Shown: positions 33,910-47,252 of the stretch, in pieces
How the letters are laid out: each line of letters begins with the position of its first letter
Position numbering within the stretch: position 1 is the first letter of the stretch
Assembly: GCA_019915015.1 (NCBI GenBank)
Contig: JAHBBC010000042.1
Coordinates: 62,001 to 126,000, forward strand
Source: Auriscalpium vulgare
Taxonomy: Eukaryota; Basidiomycota; Agaricomycetes; Russulales; Auriscalpiaceae
Direction: 5' to 3'
DNA: 64,000 nt
Position numbers and translations under genes: made by a program
The notes under the pieces: model-generated
The model's database searches: none
What the model was told of the DNA's origin: nothing
Seen by the model: the letters and a program-made list of their open reading frames with translations, nothing else

Positions 33910-36900
33910 ATGGATGAGTCCATCACAATCTACAACGACGATGAAATACCTATGTTCCGTCCCGAATTATGGATCTCGCAAGGCAAAAGCTATCCCCAGA
34001 ACCCACCGCCGGAGCTGCTGGCCTACATCGAGCAGCTCCTCAGGATTCCCAACGCTCCCGAGACTTCTTTGCTCCCCAGCGGCACCGAGGATGTTCATTC
34101 CTTCGTATCTACACCACTCCCTCGTCGCGATCAGCAGCTCATACACCCCTCAACCAAAGCTGTTTTTAGCCATGACGTGGCAGTCTTCCCCATAACCACA
34201 CTTACAAAATCACGAAGCCTTCCTACGGATGCCTTCGTGGACAAGCTTGCTGCACTCGCACCGCAGGCCATCCTGGATGGCGCACAATCAATCATGGACC
34301 CACGATATGCAAGTGGTGCATCCCCGCTGTGGATGATCACTTACTGGCAACGGATGCGTACGGTCCTCCTGGCACAGGAGACGTGGACGGCGAGCGTGCG
34401 GTGGCTGCTACAAGTCGCTGACGGTTCTATGGAAAGCGAACGCACTGTTGCTCTTATCCACTCGCTTCCCTGGCGCCAGCAACTCATGATACCCGGTGCC
34501 GCCACATTTACGACAACATCAGCCCTTGCTCCGCTGTTATCAGACGGCCTTCTCACCGACACCATCGTTGACATGATGCTCATGTGGTTGAGAAGCCGCG
34601 TTCGGAGCACGCCAGGAATTGCCAACAACTTCGAGATCGCCGGACACGAGTTCTGGAATGCAATTTCAAAGATCACAGTAATAGAAGACCTGTTCCCCGA
34701 CTCACCTCGTTACCTCAAGAGAATTGAAGACGATCTGCGCACCCATAGGAAGGTACTCCTCTTCCCTGTTTTCCTCGCCAAATACAAGCATTTTGTTGTC
34801 GTGAAGATCGACGGTCAAGCGGAAACAATATCCTATGGTGAGTACGTTACTATGTCGCCAATGGGAATGCAATCTTACCATTCCTGTGAAACAAGGCGAC
34901 GGCCTTTACCATCAGGGACTGCGCCTGCCTAAAGACATCGAGAAGAAATTGCTCTGGTGGACGCGTGTCAAATTCGGCATTGAGTACAAGTGGGAGGGAC
35001 AGTCGCTTACGACAGCGAGACAGACAGATCACGTATCGTGTGGCGTGATCGCCGTGAATGCGGTCGCACACGAAACACTGGGCTGGCAGCTTTGGGATGA
35101 TTCAAGGCGCCACGTCGAACGGTTGGCGTGGTTCGAGAGGCTCGCTGCCGACCATATTCAATCGGTACGCTATATTTTGCTCATTAGCGACATGAGGACG
35201 ACGATACTCAGGTGCTCTGCGCAGGTATCAAGTCATCAGCGACGGTCTGATGCTGTGACAGGCGGCGCCGGACGCGATGAGCCTGTTGCGCATCATATCC
35301 CTCGCGGGATGGCCCACCTTCTAAATCCTCAAGCTTCCGAACCCGGCGAGTCGACCAGAGATGCTGAATGTCTACTTGAAGGATTCAGTCCAGAGGTGGA
35401 AGAAAAGCAGATGGGGCGACGCGGAGACATGGACGAAGGCAGCAAATACGATCCGTCAATTCCACCTCTGTCAATGCCACCTTCTCCTACATCATCATAT
35501 TCAGTACTTGCATCTGCTAGTGGCTATGACAGCGACTGCGACGACATACCTATGCCCGATACCACCGATACCAGCTGCGCATACGGCCGGTCGTTGCTCT
35601 CTCCATCCACTGTCGACGATGATCTCCCACCAGTTCCGCGTGGTGGAATGCTGGACCAGGATGGGCCTGGCAGTATCACAGAATGGAGAAGCCATTTGGA
35701 AAATGGGACTTCTGATGCTGCGTCAATGTCGTCAAGAAGGGTGTCGTCGGTGGGAAGTGAGGCGGAGGATTGCGCATCCGATGGAAGTCGACTGTCAAGG
35801 GCATCTAAGAAGATCATCAGTTCCATTGGGACGACACTGAAGGCTGCGCGGGGCTTACTGAAAAGGCGGAGGAAAGGGAGCTCGAGCGCAGACGACAAGA
35901 CGGCTGCGAGCGCGAGTGAAGCAACAAGCGCTCAATCTGACCACGACTCAGAGGCTCAGGCGCCTATCCATCCTGCAAAACGCACACGCACTGTCCCTGG
36001 GCCCATTCATCCGTTCTTCGCGCCCAAGGGAAAGAATAAGGATGTCATTGCTACCGTGTCTGCAAGCACCGCAAGCGCTGATGTTGGGCCATCGTCTGGA
36101 GCAATCAGCACGCGCCTGGCCAATTCCTTCGTCAAACGCGGTAGGGACGACAACTCAAAGGCGTATACCAAATTCAAGGAGAAAATCCTTGCGCTTGACG
36201 ACATGGCCGAGTTCTGTCTAGACGATGTTCGGAAGGTCCGATGCTCTCGATGCAACAAGTACATGCTTATGACTGGGGCGTATCACACCAAGGCATTCAA
36301 ACAGCACCAGAAAGTTTGCAAGGGCACAATGCGATCACATACACTGGGCCACATCTGGGCATCAACCTCATCGACGCAGGCCCCCGCTCCGAGAATGATA
36401 GATCGTCCTTGTTTCGGACTTCGCGCAGCAAAATACGCTCGTGTGCGTCAATATTTGGAGCGCACACCATACGGCGGGGGCGGCGGGCCTTCCCTCGCCG
36501 ATTTGGCGTTAGAGTTGTATTCGGCACCAGATTATCGTTCGTTGGATAAGGCCAGAAAGCAAGTAGTCGACACGGAGCAAGAGCATCGGTGGCAGTGGAA
36601 GAACTATCGGTCGCCTCCCCTTCATGTCCTTGCGACAGATTGTCTTCGCACTGTAAGGGTGCCGGAAGAGTCAACTGAGGATGTTACTTGTGTCAACTGC
36701 CTCGCTCTGCTGCATGTCCACGTATTCCAGAATGCGACTCGCAAGCCAGTCCCCGAGCCTAAGAATCGCCGCTTCACCCCCAATCATGCTCAGAAAGACG
36801 ACATACAGGCCCTCCATCGATATGCTCTTACTCATCCCGACCTTGCACCTCTTCTGGAGGCATACGAAGATGTCAGTAGCTTCAAGTTCATAGTATCCCC

Positions 36901-39900
36901 ACGTTACAGCTTCTGATCATTGTCTGCACAGAACCCTCATAGTGCATGCCTAGTCTTCGCAAGAGGCGTTATCGAGGGCAAGCATGGCAATTCCTTGTTT
37001 GTCGCCTTGATGAACGATCTCGTCAAGAAGAAAGATTTAGAAGAACGAGGTGTCCCTTTGAACGGCATGCGATATTCAGCCATGACATTGGAGTGGGCGC
37101 AAATTATCCACGTCTTAAGCCCGCGAGCATATGAATCCATGATGAATGTGCTACCCGTACCCGCAGAACGGACACTCCAGTCAGTGTTTACAAGATTGCA
37201 TTGATACAATTGACTGATAAATGACCCGAAGGAAACGTCGTGCGCACGAAGTGCAGTTTCCCATCGGCATCACAGAGGCAACATTTGAATTTATCTACGA
37301 ACGGCTGAAATCATTGGACTACCTTGTGGGTCCCGTTGGCCTCGCATGTGATGATACGAAGCTGCTAGAGTCTTTGAGGCCTCACTGGGACCCAATACGA
37401 AAGTGCTACGTGCTTCTAGGGAGTCCTGGCGATCCCGTCGTCGTGAGCGACATCAACACACTCGATGCCCTCATCCGCACCAGGAAGATCGAGAAGGCTA
37501 AGAAGGTATGAGTTCTACGAATACTTCGGAGGCATGCAGCTCACCGACACATGCCAGATACGCGTATGGACCCTCCAGATCCCTCTTCCCGGCGTTCCGA
37601 CTATCGTCGTTGCGGCGCTCCCTATCTCAGAGTCAAACTCGGCGGAGCAACTGTTCGTCCACCTGGAATTAATATTGAATGGCCTTCTCTCCCGCAAGAT
37701 CAACGTTGTATCCTACGCCGCAGACGGCACGGCTGTCGAGCGCTCCCTTCAACGTCTCCTGGTCGCTCACGCCGTTGCGTACATTGACTACACCCTCAGG
37801 CACCCTATTCGCTCACATCGTGACATCAACCTCCACATTCCTCTCATCGGCGCAGGGCGACAGCCTGTCGCACTCATTCAAGATTCGAACCATGGGCGCA
37901 AGACGTACCGGAACAACGCATTCTCAGGTGCCCGGATACTTACTTTGGGCAGCTATACGACGTCGTACAGCCACTTCCGCCTTGCAGCAATTGAAGCAAC
38001 AGGGACATTGTTTCGGAGGGATGTCGAGAAACTTGATCGACAAGACGACAATGCTGCGACCCGTCTCTTCTCCGGTCATACGCTAGCATGGTTCACCAAC
38101 GAGCATCGTGAAATGGTCGGCTCGATTATCTACCTCTTTGTGTTTGGAGAGCTCGTGGATGCATACCAGAATCGATCGATCCCAATTATCGAACGTGTTC
38201 GCATGGTGCTGCGTGCGCACTTCTTCATGGAAATGTGGACCGACTTCATGGACATCGCGGGCTACCGAAAAGCTCAACACTTCATATCTCCCGAGGCACG
38301 CGACATCACAAACTTCCTAGTCGTTGGTTTCCTTCAGTTGGTGATCATCTATCGGGACCACCTCGACGGCAGATACCCATTGCTGCCCTGGCTTCTATCA
38401 ACCGAAGTCTGTGAGCATGTCTTCGGCATTTGTCGACAGCTTGTGAAGGACTTCACCTTGCAAGACTTCTATCATATGATTCCGAAGCTCTCAGTCCGCT
38501 TGCGCGAGCATCTCTTCCTTGCAAAGACATCTGAGGGCAAGGAAAGAGCGAATGGATACAATCATACCTATACCGACAATCGACATCTCGACCTCCATGC
38601 CCTCTCCACATTCCCTTCTGATCACGACATTGAGCAAGCAACACAACAGGCCCATTCGGAGGCAGCGAATCTGTGGGACGCTCTCGTACTAGACCCGGAT
38701 TTTCTGGACAAATTGCAGAATCAAGCTCACCGTGTTCGCGCATTCCCATCGTTGTCGAGTTGGTATTCGCAGGAGGCTTGGGATGCAATCTATGGCCAGT
38801 CCGATTCCGAAGACGAGGGTCCTGAGATGGACGAAGACGAGCCCGAGATGCTCCAGATTGAAAATGGGTTGAAGAAGGCAGAGAATGCAGACGGAGTTGG
38901 TGCGGTCTTCGACCAGCAGTTGAACGATTTGACTTGCGCAGCAGCTGCCTTATGCGTCCAGAGCACTGTCGACATGTTCGTGTTTTGTCCTCCTCTCACC
39001 GCCGATAGATCTTACAGAGTCTAACCCTCACATTACTAGACTGCAATTGCCTGAAGACACAGCGGATGCAACACGCAAAGACGCTGCACATATAGGGAAG
39101 ATCCTCGCCCAGTCGCTCCCTGCTGTGTCCGACCCCGACGAGCGCAGGACCTTCCAGGACACAGTGATCTCTGCTGAATTCGATCTCGAACAGCTCGCAG
39201 TCATCCGCCGGTCGCATCATACCAGACAGGCTGAGAAAGGTGTCCGAACAAAGGCCTTCAAGTCCTCGGAAGATCTACCACCTTCCTCTGATAACGGTCC
39301 ACCCGCCCAGTCAACGCTCTCCGAGAAAAAACGCCTTCTGCAGTTGGTCAAGGATGTTCTCAAGCGTCAAGAAGAGCGCGGTGTTACAGAGCGCGGTGTT
39401 ACCACGGGCGCGGGTCGGTCGATGCGCTGGCGGCAGCCAGCTGCGGGCGGTCGAGACGGAGCAATCAACGGCGAAGAAGCTGTTGCTCCTGCACCAGGGA
39501 CGGCTGCAAACGCGGCTGAGGTCGCTGCAAATGCATCGTATCAGGTGCGTCTGCTAGTGTTGTATGAGTGCACATACATGGTATTGACGTCCGCCAGGCT
39601 GAACGGAGGCGAGCAGCGATCTTCGCAAAGCATCACGTCCCCAAGGTCGCACACTCGGCCAATGTCACGCCGCTCAAACACCTCTACGCTGCTCACACTG
39701 GCATGCCGCCTTCTTATGGCTTGGTTCTTGTTGATGAGGCAATCTGCCTTGCAGAAGGTGCGTCGTAATCTTCAACATGACTCGGCATGCGCTGATGGCT
39801 GGTTAGTCCTGACCATGTACGAGAAGTCGGCCGGTAAGAACGGCAAACATGGTTGGGCTTCGGACACGTCTCGCATCACCGCTCTTTCTTACATCGCTGT

Positions 39901-40174
39901 GAGACTGTTCAAGCCGGTCCGACACAACCAATTCTCCCTCGCCGATCCTAGCAAGATCCCTCGGTTCGCCTTCCTGAAACCGTCCTACTTCCTGTATGCC
40001 CTCGACCATCCCCTCCAAACCTCGGGCTCAACACTAGCTTTGGTAAAATCTGATGGCGCGTGCTATGTCGCCCTCAAGCAGAACGTCGCGAATATCGCTC
40101 GTGCTATCAAGGAGCTTAGTGGGAGGGTCAAGGCGGGTCTTGAACAGGCGGGTGACGATGAACCAGATGAATAG
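33910..40174 (+). CDS. Ulp1-like peptidase / zinc finger / RNase H-like transposase fusion
   Basis: Eight exons (33910-34837, 34896-36871, 36932-37179, 37232-37505, 37558-38975, 39040-39544, 39598-39757, 39807-40174) total 5877 nt, exactly 1958 codons plus stop. Residues about 200-365 form a Ulp1/C48 cysteine-peptidase domain with His294 (KHFVVVKI), Asp311 (YGDGL), Gln352 (ARQTD) and Cys358 (HVSCGV), the full catalytic set, assembled across intron 1. A Ser-rich linker leads to a C2HC finger (Cys759, Cys762, His780, Cys784). The transposase-like region has candidate acidic residues Asp1091/1092 (ACDDT), Asp1198 (AADGTAVER) and Glu1425/Glu1428 (STEVCEHVFG). The C-terminal ~450 residues are unassigned. 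The peptidase may process SUMO-like tags or the polyprotein itself (speculative). The family seems common as unnamed proteins in Agaricomycetes. Confidence 0.8.
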
Positions 40175-40381
40175 GTCAGTTTGACAGGCCTCTGCGCATC
40201 CGTAGTACATCCCCTCCTGCCTGCACGCAAAGCGGAGCTTTTTACAATAAACTACGATTTTTTTGAAGCTATGATCCTATCCGTGGTAGCTACGGACCCC
40301 AAACGGAGGTCTGAGGGGCGAATGGTAGCTGGAAGGGGTCGCGAGCCGCAAAAAAAAATGGTAGTTGACCCCGTTTGGCGG

Positions 40382-40413
40382 ATCATACCCCTGGCATGAG
40401 TTACGGGGGTCCT
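40382..40413 (-). repeat. Right terminal inverted repeat of inner element
   Basis: ATCATACCCCTGGCATGAGT... is the reverse complement of 33552-33583 with one transition (CATGAG for CGTGAG). The same end-specific difference is present in all three copies, so it distinguishes right from left ends. Confidence 0.93.
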
Positions 40414-40727
40414 GCTAGACGGCGCTTTGCGCCGGAAGCTCTGAGGGGTCTGAGGTAGCTGGGGGCTAGAATTTGGGGCAAAAGTATGATCCTGATGGTG
40501 GTAGTTAGGGGCGCGGTGAACCGATGTCTGATCACAGAGGTAGTTGGACTAAGTACTGGCGGCAGAAGATTTTGACCCCATAATTACCGGTATAATTCGT
40601 ACAAGTTGAGACATTAGGTAGAAATTTACGTGGCCTGCTGCGTACGACATTCTACGACAACGCCTCGGACCGAACCTGCTTCTTCTGTGCAGCGCATCAC
40701 CCTCGCAGCCATCCCGGCATCGTGCCA

Positions 40728-43700
40728 ATGGATGAGTCCATCACAATCTACAACGACGATGAAATACCTATGTTCCGTCCCGAATTATGGATCTCGCAAG
40801 GCAAAAGCTATCCCCAGAACCCACCGCCGGAGCTGCTGGCCTACATCGAGCAGCTCCTCAGGATTCCCAACGCTCCCGAGACTTCTTTGCTCCCCAGCGG
40901 CACCGAGGATGTTCATTCCTTCGTATCTACACCACTCCCTCGTCGCGATCAGCAGCTCATACACCCCTCAACCAAAGCTGTTTTTAGCCATGACGTGGCA
41001 GTCTTCCCCATAACCACACTTACAAAATCACGAAGCCTTCCTACGGATGCCTTCGTGGACAAGCTTGCTGCACTCGCACCGCAGGCCATCCTGGATGGCG
41101 CACAATCAATCATGGACCCACGATATGCAAGTGGTGCATCCCCGCTGTGGATGATCACTTACTGGCAACGGATGCGTACGGTCCTCCTGGCACAGGAGAC
41201 GTGGACGGCGAGCGTGCGGTGGCTGCTACAAGTCGCTGACGGTTCTATGGAAAGCGAACGCACTGTTGCTCTTATCCACTCGCTTCCCTGGCGCCAGCAA
41301 CTCATGATACCCGGTGCCGCCACATTTACGACAACATCAGCCCTTGCTCCGCTGTTATCAGACGGCCTTCTCACCGACACCATCGTTGACATGATGCTCA
41401 TGTGGTTGAGAAGCCGCGTTCGGAGCACGCCAGGAATTGCCAACAACTTCGAGATCGCCGGACACGAGTTCTGGAATGCAATTTCAAAGATCACAGTAAT
41501 AGAAGACCTGTTCCCCGACTCACCTCGTTACCTCAAGAGAATTGAAGACGATCTGCGCACCCATAGGAAGGTACTCCTCTTCCCTGTTTTCCTCGCCAAA
41601 TACAAGCATTTTGTTGTCGTGAAGATCGACGGTCAAGCGGAAACAATATCCTATGGTGAGTACGTTACTATGTCGCCAATGGGAATGCAATCTTACCATT
41701 CCTGTGAAACAAGGCGACGGCCTTTACCATCAGGGACTGCGCCTGCCTAAAGACATCGAGAAGAAATTGCTCTGGTGGACGCGTGTCAAATTCGGCATTG
41801 AGTACAAGTGGGAGGGACAGTCGCTTACGACAGCGAGACAGACAGATCACGTATCGTGTGGCGTGATCGCCGTGAATGCGGTCGCACACGAAACACTGGG
41901 CTGGCAGCTTTGGGATGATTCAAGGCGCCACGTCGAACGGTTGGCGTGGTTCGAGAGGCTCGCTGCCGACCATATTCAATCGGTACGCTATATTTTGCTC
42001 ATTAGCGACATGAGGACGACGATACTCAGGTGCTCTGCGCAGGTATCAAGTCATCAGCGACGGTCTGATGCTGTGACAGGCGGCGCCGGACGCGATGAGC
42101 CTGTTGCGCATCATATCCCTCGCGGGATGGCCCACCTTCTAAATCCTCAAGCTTCCGAACCCGGCGAGTCGACCAGAGATGCTGAATGTCTACTTGAAGG
42201 ATTCAGTCCAGAGGTGGAAGAAAAGCAGATGGGGCGACGCGGAGACATGGACGAAGGCAGCAAATACGATCCGTCAATTCCACCTCTGTCAATGCCACCT
42301 TCTCCTACATCATCATATTCAGTACTTGCATCTGCTAGTGGCTATGACAGCGACTGCGACGACATACCTATGCCCGATACCACCGATACCAGCTGCGCAT
42401 ACGGCCGGTCGTTGCTCTCTCCATCCACTGTCGACGATGATCTCCCACCAGTTCCGCGTGGTGGAATGCTGGACCAGGATGGGCCTGGCAGTATCACAGA
42501 ATGGAGAAGCCATTTGGAAAATGGGACTTCTGATGCTGCGTCAATGTCGTCAAGAAGGGTGTCGTCGGTGGGAAGTGAGGCGGAGGATTGCGCATCCGAT
42601 GGAAGTCGACTGTCAAGGGCATCTAAGAAGATCATCAGTTCCATTGGGACGACACTGAAGGCTGCGCGGGGCTTACTGAAAAGGCGGAGGAAAGGGAGCT
42701 CGAGCGCAGACGACAAGACGGCTGCGAGCGCGAGTGAAGCAACAAGCGCTCAATCTGACCACGACTCAGAGGCTCAGGCGCCTATCCATCCTGCAAAACG
42801 CACACGCACTGTCCCTGGGCCCATTCATCCGTTCTTCGCGCCCAAGGGAAAGAATAAGGATGTCATTGCTACCGTGTCTGCAAGCACCGCAAGCGCTGAT
42901 GTTGGGCCATCGTCTGGAGCAATCAGCACGCGCCTGGCCAATTCCTTCGTCAAACGCGGTAGGGACGACAACTCAAAGGCGTATACCAAATTCAAGGAGA
43001 AAATCCTTGCGCTTGACGACATGGCCGAGTTCTGTCTAGACGATGTTCGGAAGGTCCGATGCTCTCGATGCAACAAGTACATGCTTATGACTGGGGCGTA
43101 TCACACCAAGGCATTCAAACAGCACCAGAAAGTTTGCAAGGGCACAATGCGATCACATACACTGGGCCACATCTGGGCATCAACCTCATCGACGCAGGCC
43201 CCCGCTCCGAGAATGATAGATCGTCCTTGTTTCGGACTTCGCGCAGCAAAATACGCTCGTGTGCGTCAATATTTGGAGCGCACACCATACGGCGGGGGCG
43301 GCGGGCCTTCCCTCGCCGATTTGGCGTTAGAGTTGTATTCGGCACCAGATTATCGTTCGTTGGATAAGGCCAGAAAGCAAGTAGTCGACACGGAGCAAGA
43401 GCATCGGTGGCAGTGGAAGAACTATCGGTCGCCTCCCCTTCATGTCCTTGCGACAGATTGTCTTCGCACTGTAAGGGTGCCGGAAGAGTCAACTGAGGAT
43501 GTTACTTGTGTCAACTGCCTCGCTCTGCTGCATGTCCACGTATTCCAGAATGCGACTCGCAAGCCAGTCCCCGAGCCTAAGAATCGCCGCTTCACCCCCA
43601 ATCATGCTCAGAAAGACGACATACAGGCCCTCCATCGATATGCTCTTACTCATCCCGACCTTGCACCTCTTCTGGAGGCATACGAAGATGTCAGTAGCTT

Positions 43701-46700
43701 CAAGTTCATAGTATCCCCACGTTACAGCTTCTGATCATTGTCTGCACAGAACCCTCATAGTGCATGCCTAGTCTTCGCAAGAGGCGTTATCGAGGGCAAG
43801 CATGGCAATTCCTTGTTTGTCGCCTTGATGAACGATCTCGTCAAGAAGAAAGATTTAGAAGAACGAGGTGTCCCTTTGAACGGCATGCGATATTCAGCCA
43901 TGACATTGGAGTGGGCGCAAATTATCCACGTCTTAAGCCCGCGAGCATATGAATCCATGATGAATGTGCTACCCGTACCCGCAGAACGGACACTCCAGTC
44001 AGTGTTTACAAGATTGCATTGATACAATTGACTGATAAATGACCCGAAGGAAACGTCGTGCGCACGAAGTGCAGTTTCCCATCGGCATCACAGAGGCAAC
44101 ATTTGAATTTATCTACGAACGGCTGAAATCATTGGACTACCTTGTGGGTCCCGTTGGCCTCGCATGTGATGATACGAAGCTGCTAGAGTCTTTGAGGCCT
44201 CACTGGGACCCAATACGAAAGTGCTACGTGCTTCTAGGGAGTCCTGGCGATCCCGTCGTCGTGAGCGACATCAACACACTCGATGCCCTCATCCGCACCA
44301 GGAAGATCGAGAAGGCTAAGAAGGTATGAGTTCTACGAATACTTCGGAGGCATGCAGCTCACCGACACATGCCAGATACGCGTATGGACCCTCCAGATCC
44401 CTCTTCCCGGCGTTCCGACTATCGTCGTTGCGGCGCTCCCTATCTCAGAGTCAAACTCGGCGGAGCAACTGTTCGTCCACCTGGAATTAATATTGAATGG
44501 CCTTCTCTCCCGCAAGATCAACGTTGTATCCTACGCCGCAGACGGCACGGCTGTCGAGCGCTCCCTTCAACGTCTCCTGGTCGCTCACGCCGTTGCGTAC
44601 ATTGACTACACCCTCAGGCACCCTATTCGCTCACATCGTGACATCAACCTCCACATTCCTCTCATCGGCGCAGGGCGACAGCCTGTCGCACTCATTCAAG
44701 ATTCGAACCATGGGCGCAAGACGTACCGGAACAACGCATTCTCAGGTGCCCGGATACTTACTTTGGGCAGCTATACGACGTCGTACAGCCACTTCCGCCT
44801 TGCAGCAATTGAAGCAACAGGGACATTGTTTCGGAGGGATGTCGAGAAACTTGATCGACAAGACGACAATGCTGCGACCCGTCTCTTCTCCGGTCATACG
44901 CTAGCATGGTTCACCAACGAGCATCGTGAAATGGTCGGCTCGATTATCTACCTCTTTGTGTTTGGAGAGCTCGTGGATGCATACCAGAATCGATCGATCC
45001 CAATTATCGAACGTGTTCGCATGGTGCTGCGTGCGCACTTCTTCATGGAAATGTGGACCGACTTCATGGACATCGCGGGCTACCGAAAAGCTCAACACTT
45101 CATATCTCCCGAGGCACGCGACATCACAAACTTCCTAGTCGTTGGTTTCCTTCAGTTGGTGATCATCTATCGGGACCACCTCGACGGCAGATACCCATTG
45201 CTGCCCTGGCTTCTATCAACCGAAGTCTGTGAGCATGTCTTCGGCATTTGTCGACAGCTTGTGAAGGACTTCACCTTGCAAGACTTCTATCATATGATTC
45301 CGAAGCTCTCAGTCCGCTTGCGCGAGCATCTCTTCCTTGCAAAGACATCTGAGGGCAAGGAAAGAGCGAATGGATACAATCATACCTATACCGACAATCG
45401 ACATCTCGACCTCCATGCCCTCTCCACATTCCCTTCTGATCACGACATTGAGCAAGCAACACAACAGGCCCATTCGGAGGCAGCGAATCTGTGGGACGCT
45501 CTCGTACTAGACCCGGATTTTCTGGACAAATTGCAGAATCAAGCTCACCGTGTTCGCGCATTCCCATCGTTGTCGAGTTGGTATTCGCAGGAGGCTTGGG
45601 ATGCAATCTATGGCCAGTCCGATTCCGAAGACGAGGGTCCTGAGATGGACGAAGACGAGCCCGAGATGCTCCAGATTGAAAATGGGTTGAAGAAGGCAGA
45701 GAATGCAGACGGAGTTGGTGCGGTCTTCGACCAGCAGTTGAACGATTTGACTTGCGCAGCAGCTGCCTTATGCGTCCAGAGCACTGTCGACATGTTCGTG
45801 TTTTGTCCTCCTCTCACCGCCGATAGATCTTACAGAGTCTAACCCTCACATTACTAGACTGCAATTGCCTGAAGACACAGCGGATGCAACACGCAAAGAC
45901 GCTGCACATATAGGGAAGATCCTCGCCCAGTCGCTCCCTGCTGTGTCCGACCCCGACGAGCGCAGGACCTTCCAGGACACAGTGATCTCTGCTGAATTCG
46001 ATCTCGAACAGCTCGCAGTCATCCGCCGGTCGCATCATACCAGACAGGCTGAGAAAGGTGTCCGAACAAAGGCCTTCAAGTCCTCGGAAGATCTACCACC
46101 TTCCTCTGATAACGGTCCACCCGCCCAGTCAACGCTCTCCGAGAAAAAACGCCTTCTGCAGTTGGTCAAGGATGTTCTCAAGCGTCAAGAAGAGCGCGGT
46201 GTTACAGAGCGCGGTGTTACCACGGGCGCGGGTCGGTCGATGCGCTGGCGGCAGCCAGCTGCGGGCGGTCGAGACGGAGCAATCAACGGCGAAGAAGCTG
46301 TTGCTCCTGCACCAGGGACGGCTGCAAACGCGGCTGAGGTCGCTGCAAATGCATCGTATCAGGTGCGTCTGCTAGTGTTGTATGAGTGCACATACATGGT
46401 ATTGACGTCCGCCAGGCTGAACGGAGGCGAGCAGCGATCTTCGCAAAGCATCACGTCCCCAAGGTCGCACACTCGGCCAATGTCACGCCGCTCAAACACC
46501 TCTACGCTGCTCACACTGGCATGCCGCCTTCTTATGGCTTGGTTCTTGTTGATGAGGCAATCTGCCTTGCAGAAGGTGCGTCGTAATCTTCAACATGACT
46601 CGGCATGCGCTGATGGCTGGTTAGTCCTGACCATGTACGAGAAGTCGGCCGGTAAGAACGGCAAACATGGTTGGGCTTCGGACACGTCTCGCATCACCGC

Positions 46701-46992
46701 TCTTTCTTACATCGCTGTGAGACTGTTCAAGCCGGTCCGACACAACCAATTCTCCCTCGCCGATCCTAGCAAGATCCCTCGGTTCGCCTTCCTGAAACCG
46801 TCCTACTTCCTGTATGCCCTCGACCATCCCCTCCAAACCTCGGGCTCAACACTAGCTTTGGTAAAATCTGATGGCGCGTGCTATGTCGCCCTCAAGCAGA
46901 ACGTCGCGAATATCGCTCGTGCTATCAAGGAGCTTAGTGGGAGGGTCAAGGCGGGTCTTGAACAGGCGGGTGACGATGAACCAGATGAATAG
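40728..46992 (+). CDS. Peptidase-transposase fusion, outer copy
   Basis: Same eight-exon gene as 33910-40174, shifted by 6818 bp: 40728-41655, 41714-43689, 43750-43997, 44050-44323, 44376-45793, 45858-46362, 46416-46575, 46625-46992. No difference in reading frames was noticed, so the product would also be 1958 residues with the Ulp1 catalytic set, C2HC finger and transposase-like region. The left terminus of its element has been displaced about 6.87 kb away by the nested copy. Mobilisation would therefore need either excision of the inner copy or use of a mixed pair of ends. Confidence 0.8.
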
Positions 46993-47231
46993 GTCAGTTT
47001 GACAGGCCTCTGCGCATCCGTAGTACATCCCCTCCTGCCTGCACGCAAAGCGGAGCTTTTTACAATAAACTACGATTTTTTTGAAGCTATGATCCTATCC
47101 GTGGTAGCTACGGACCCCAAACGGAGGTCTGAGGGGCGAATGGTAGCTGGAAGGGGTCGCGAGCCGCAAAAAAAAATGGTAGTTGACCCCGTTTGGCGGA
47201 TCATACCCCTGGCATGAGTTACGGGGGTCCT

Positions 47232-47239
47232 ATTCGCCC
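47232..47239 (+). repeat. Target-site duplication ATTCGCCC (right)
   Basis: Pairs with 33492-33499. Immediately beyond it lies GCCCTCGACCCCC and then the ATG of an open frame at 47253. Confidence 0.93.
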
Positions 47240-47252
47240 GCCCTCGACCCCC

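Larger units (their letters stand above)
33552..40413 (+). mobile_element. Inner 6862-bp peptidase-transposase element, complete
   Basis: A full-length copy inserted in the same orientation into the left terminus of the outer copy. The 8-bp target duplication GCTAGACG (33544-33551 and 40414-40421) is itself part of the outer element. Terminal inverted repeats are 33552-33583 and 40382-40413. It carries one gene (33910-40174), which is open throughout after splicing. With intact ends, a perfect duplication and an intact gene, it is a candidate autonomous and recently active element. Confidence 0.94.
33500..47231 (+). mobile_element. Outer 6.86 kb peptidase-transposase element, split by inner copy
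   Basis: The outer element occupies 33500-33551 plus 40414-47231. Removing the inserted copy and one 8-bp duplication leaves 6862 bp, the same as the inner copy. The terminal inverted repeats are 32 bp (33500-33531 and 47200-47231), starting AGGACCCCCGTAACTCA with one mismatch between ends. The target duplication ATTCGCCC flanks it at 33492-33499 and 47232-47239. Its gene (40728-46992) is uninterrupted because the nested insertion lies only 52 bp from the left end. An 8-bp duplication fits hAT, P and Zisupton-like elements. Superfamily assignment is open. Confidence 0.93.

Noticed and set aside
33910..40174. KDZ (Kyakuja-Dileera-Zisupton) transposase of the kind that can carry TET/JBP genes
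   Set aside because: I do not see the CxC cysteine clusters, the YDIACQ-like motif or any TET/JBP domain. The 8-bp duplication alone is not enough for that name.
33552..47231. True tandem duplication of the large element by unequal crossing-over
   Set aside because: The 52 extra bases on the left, the 44 missing bases at the internal junction and the shared octamer GCTAGACG are explained fully by one element inserting into another.
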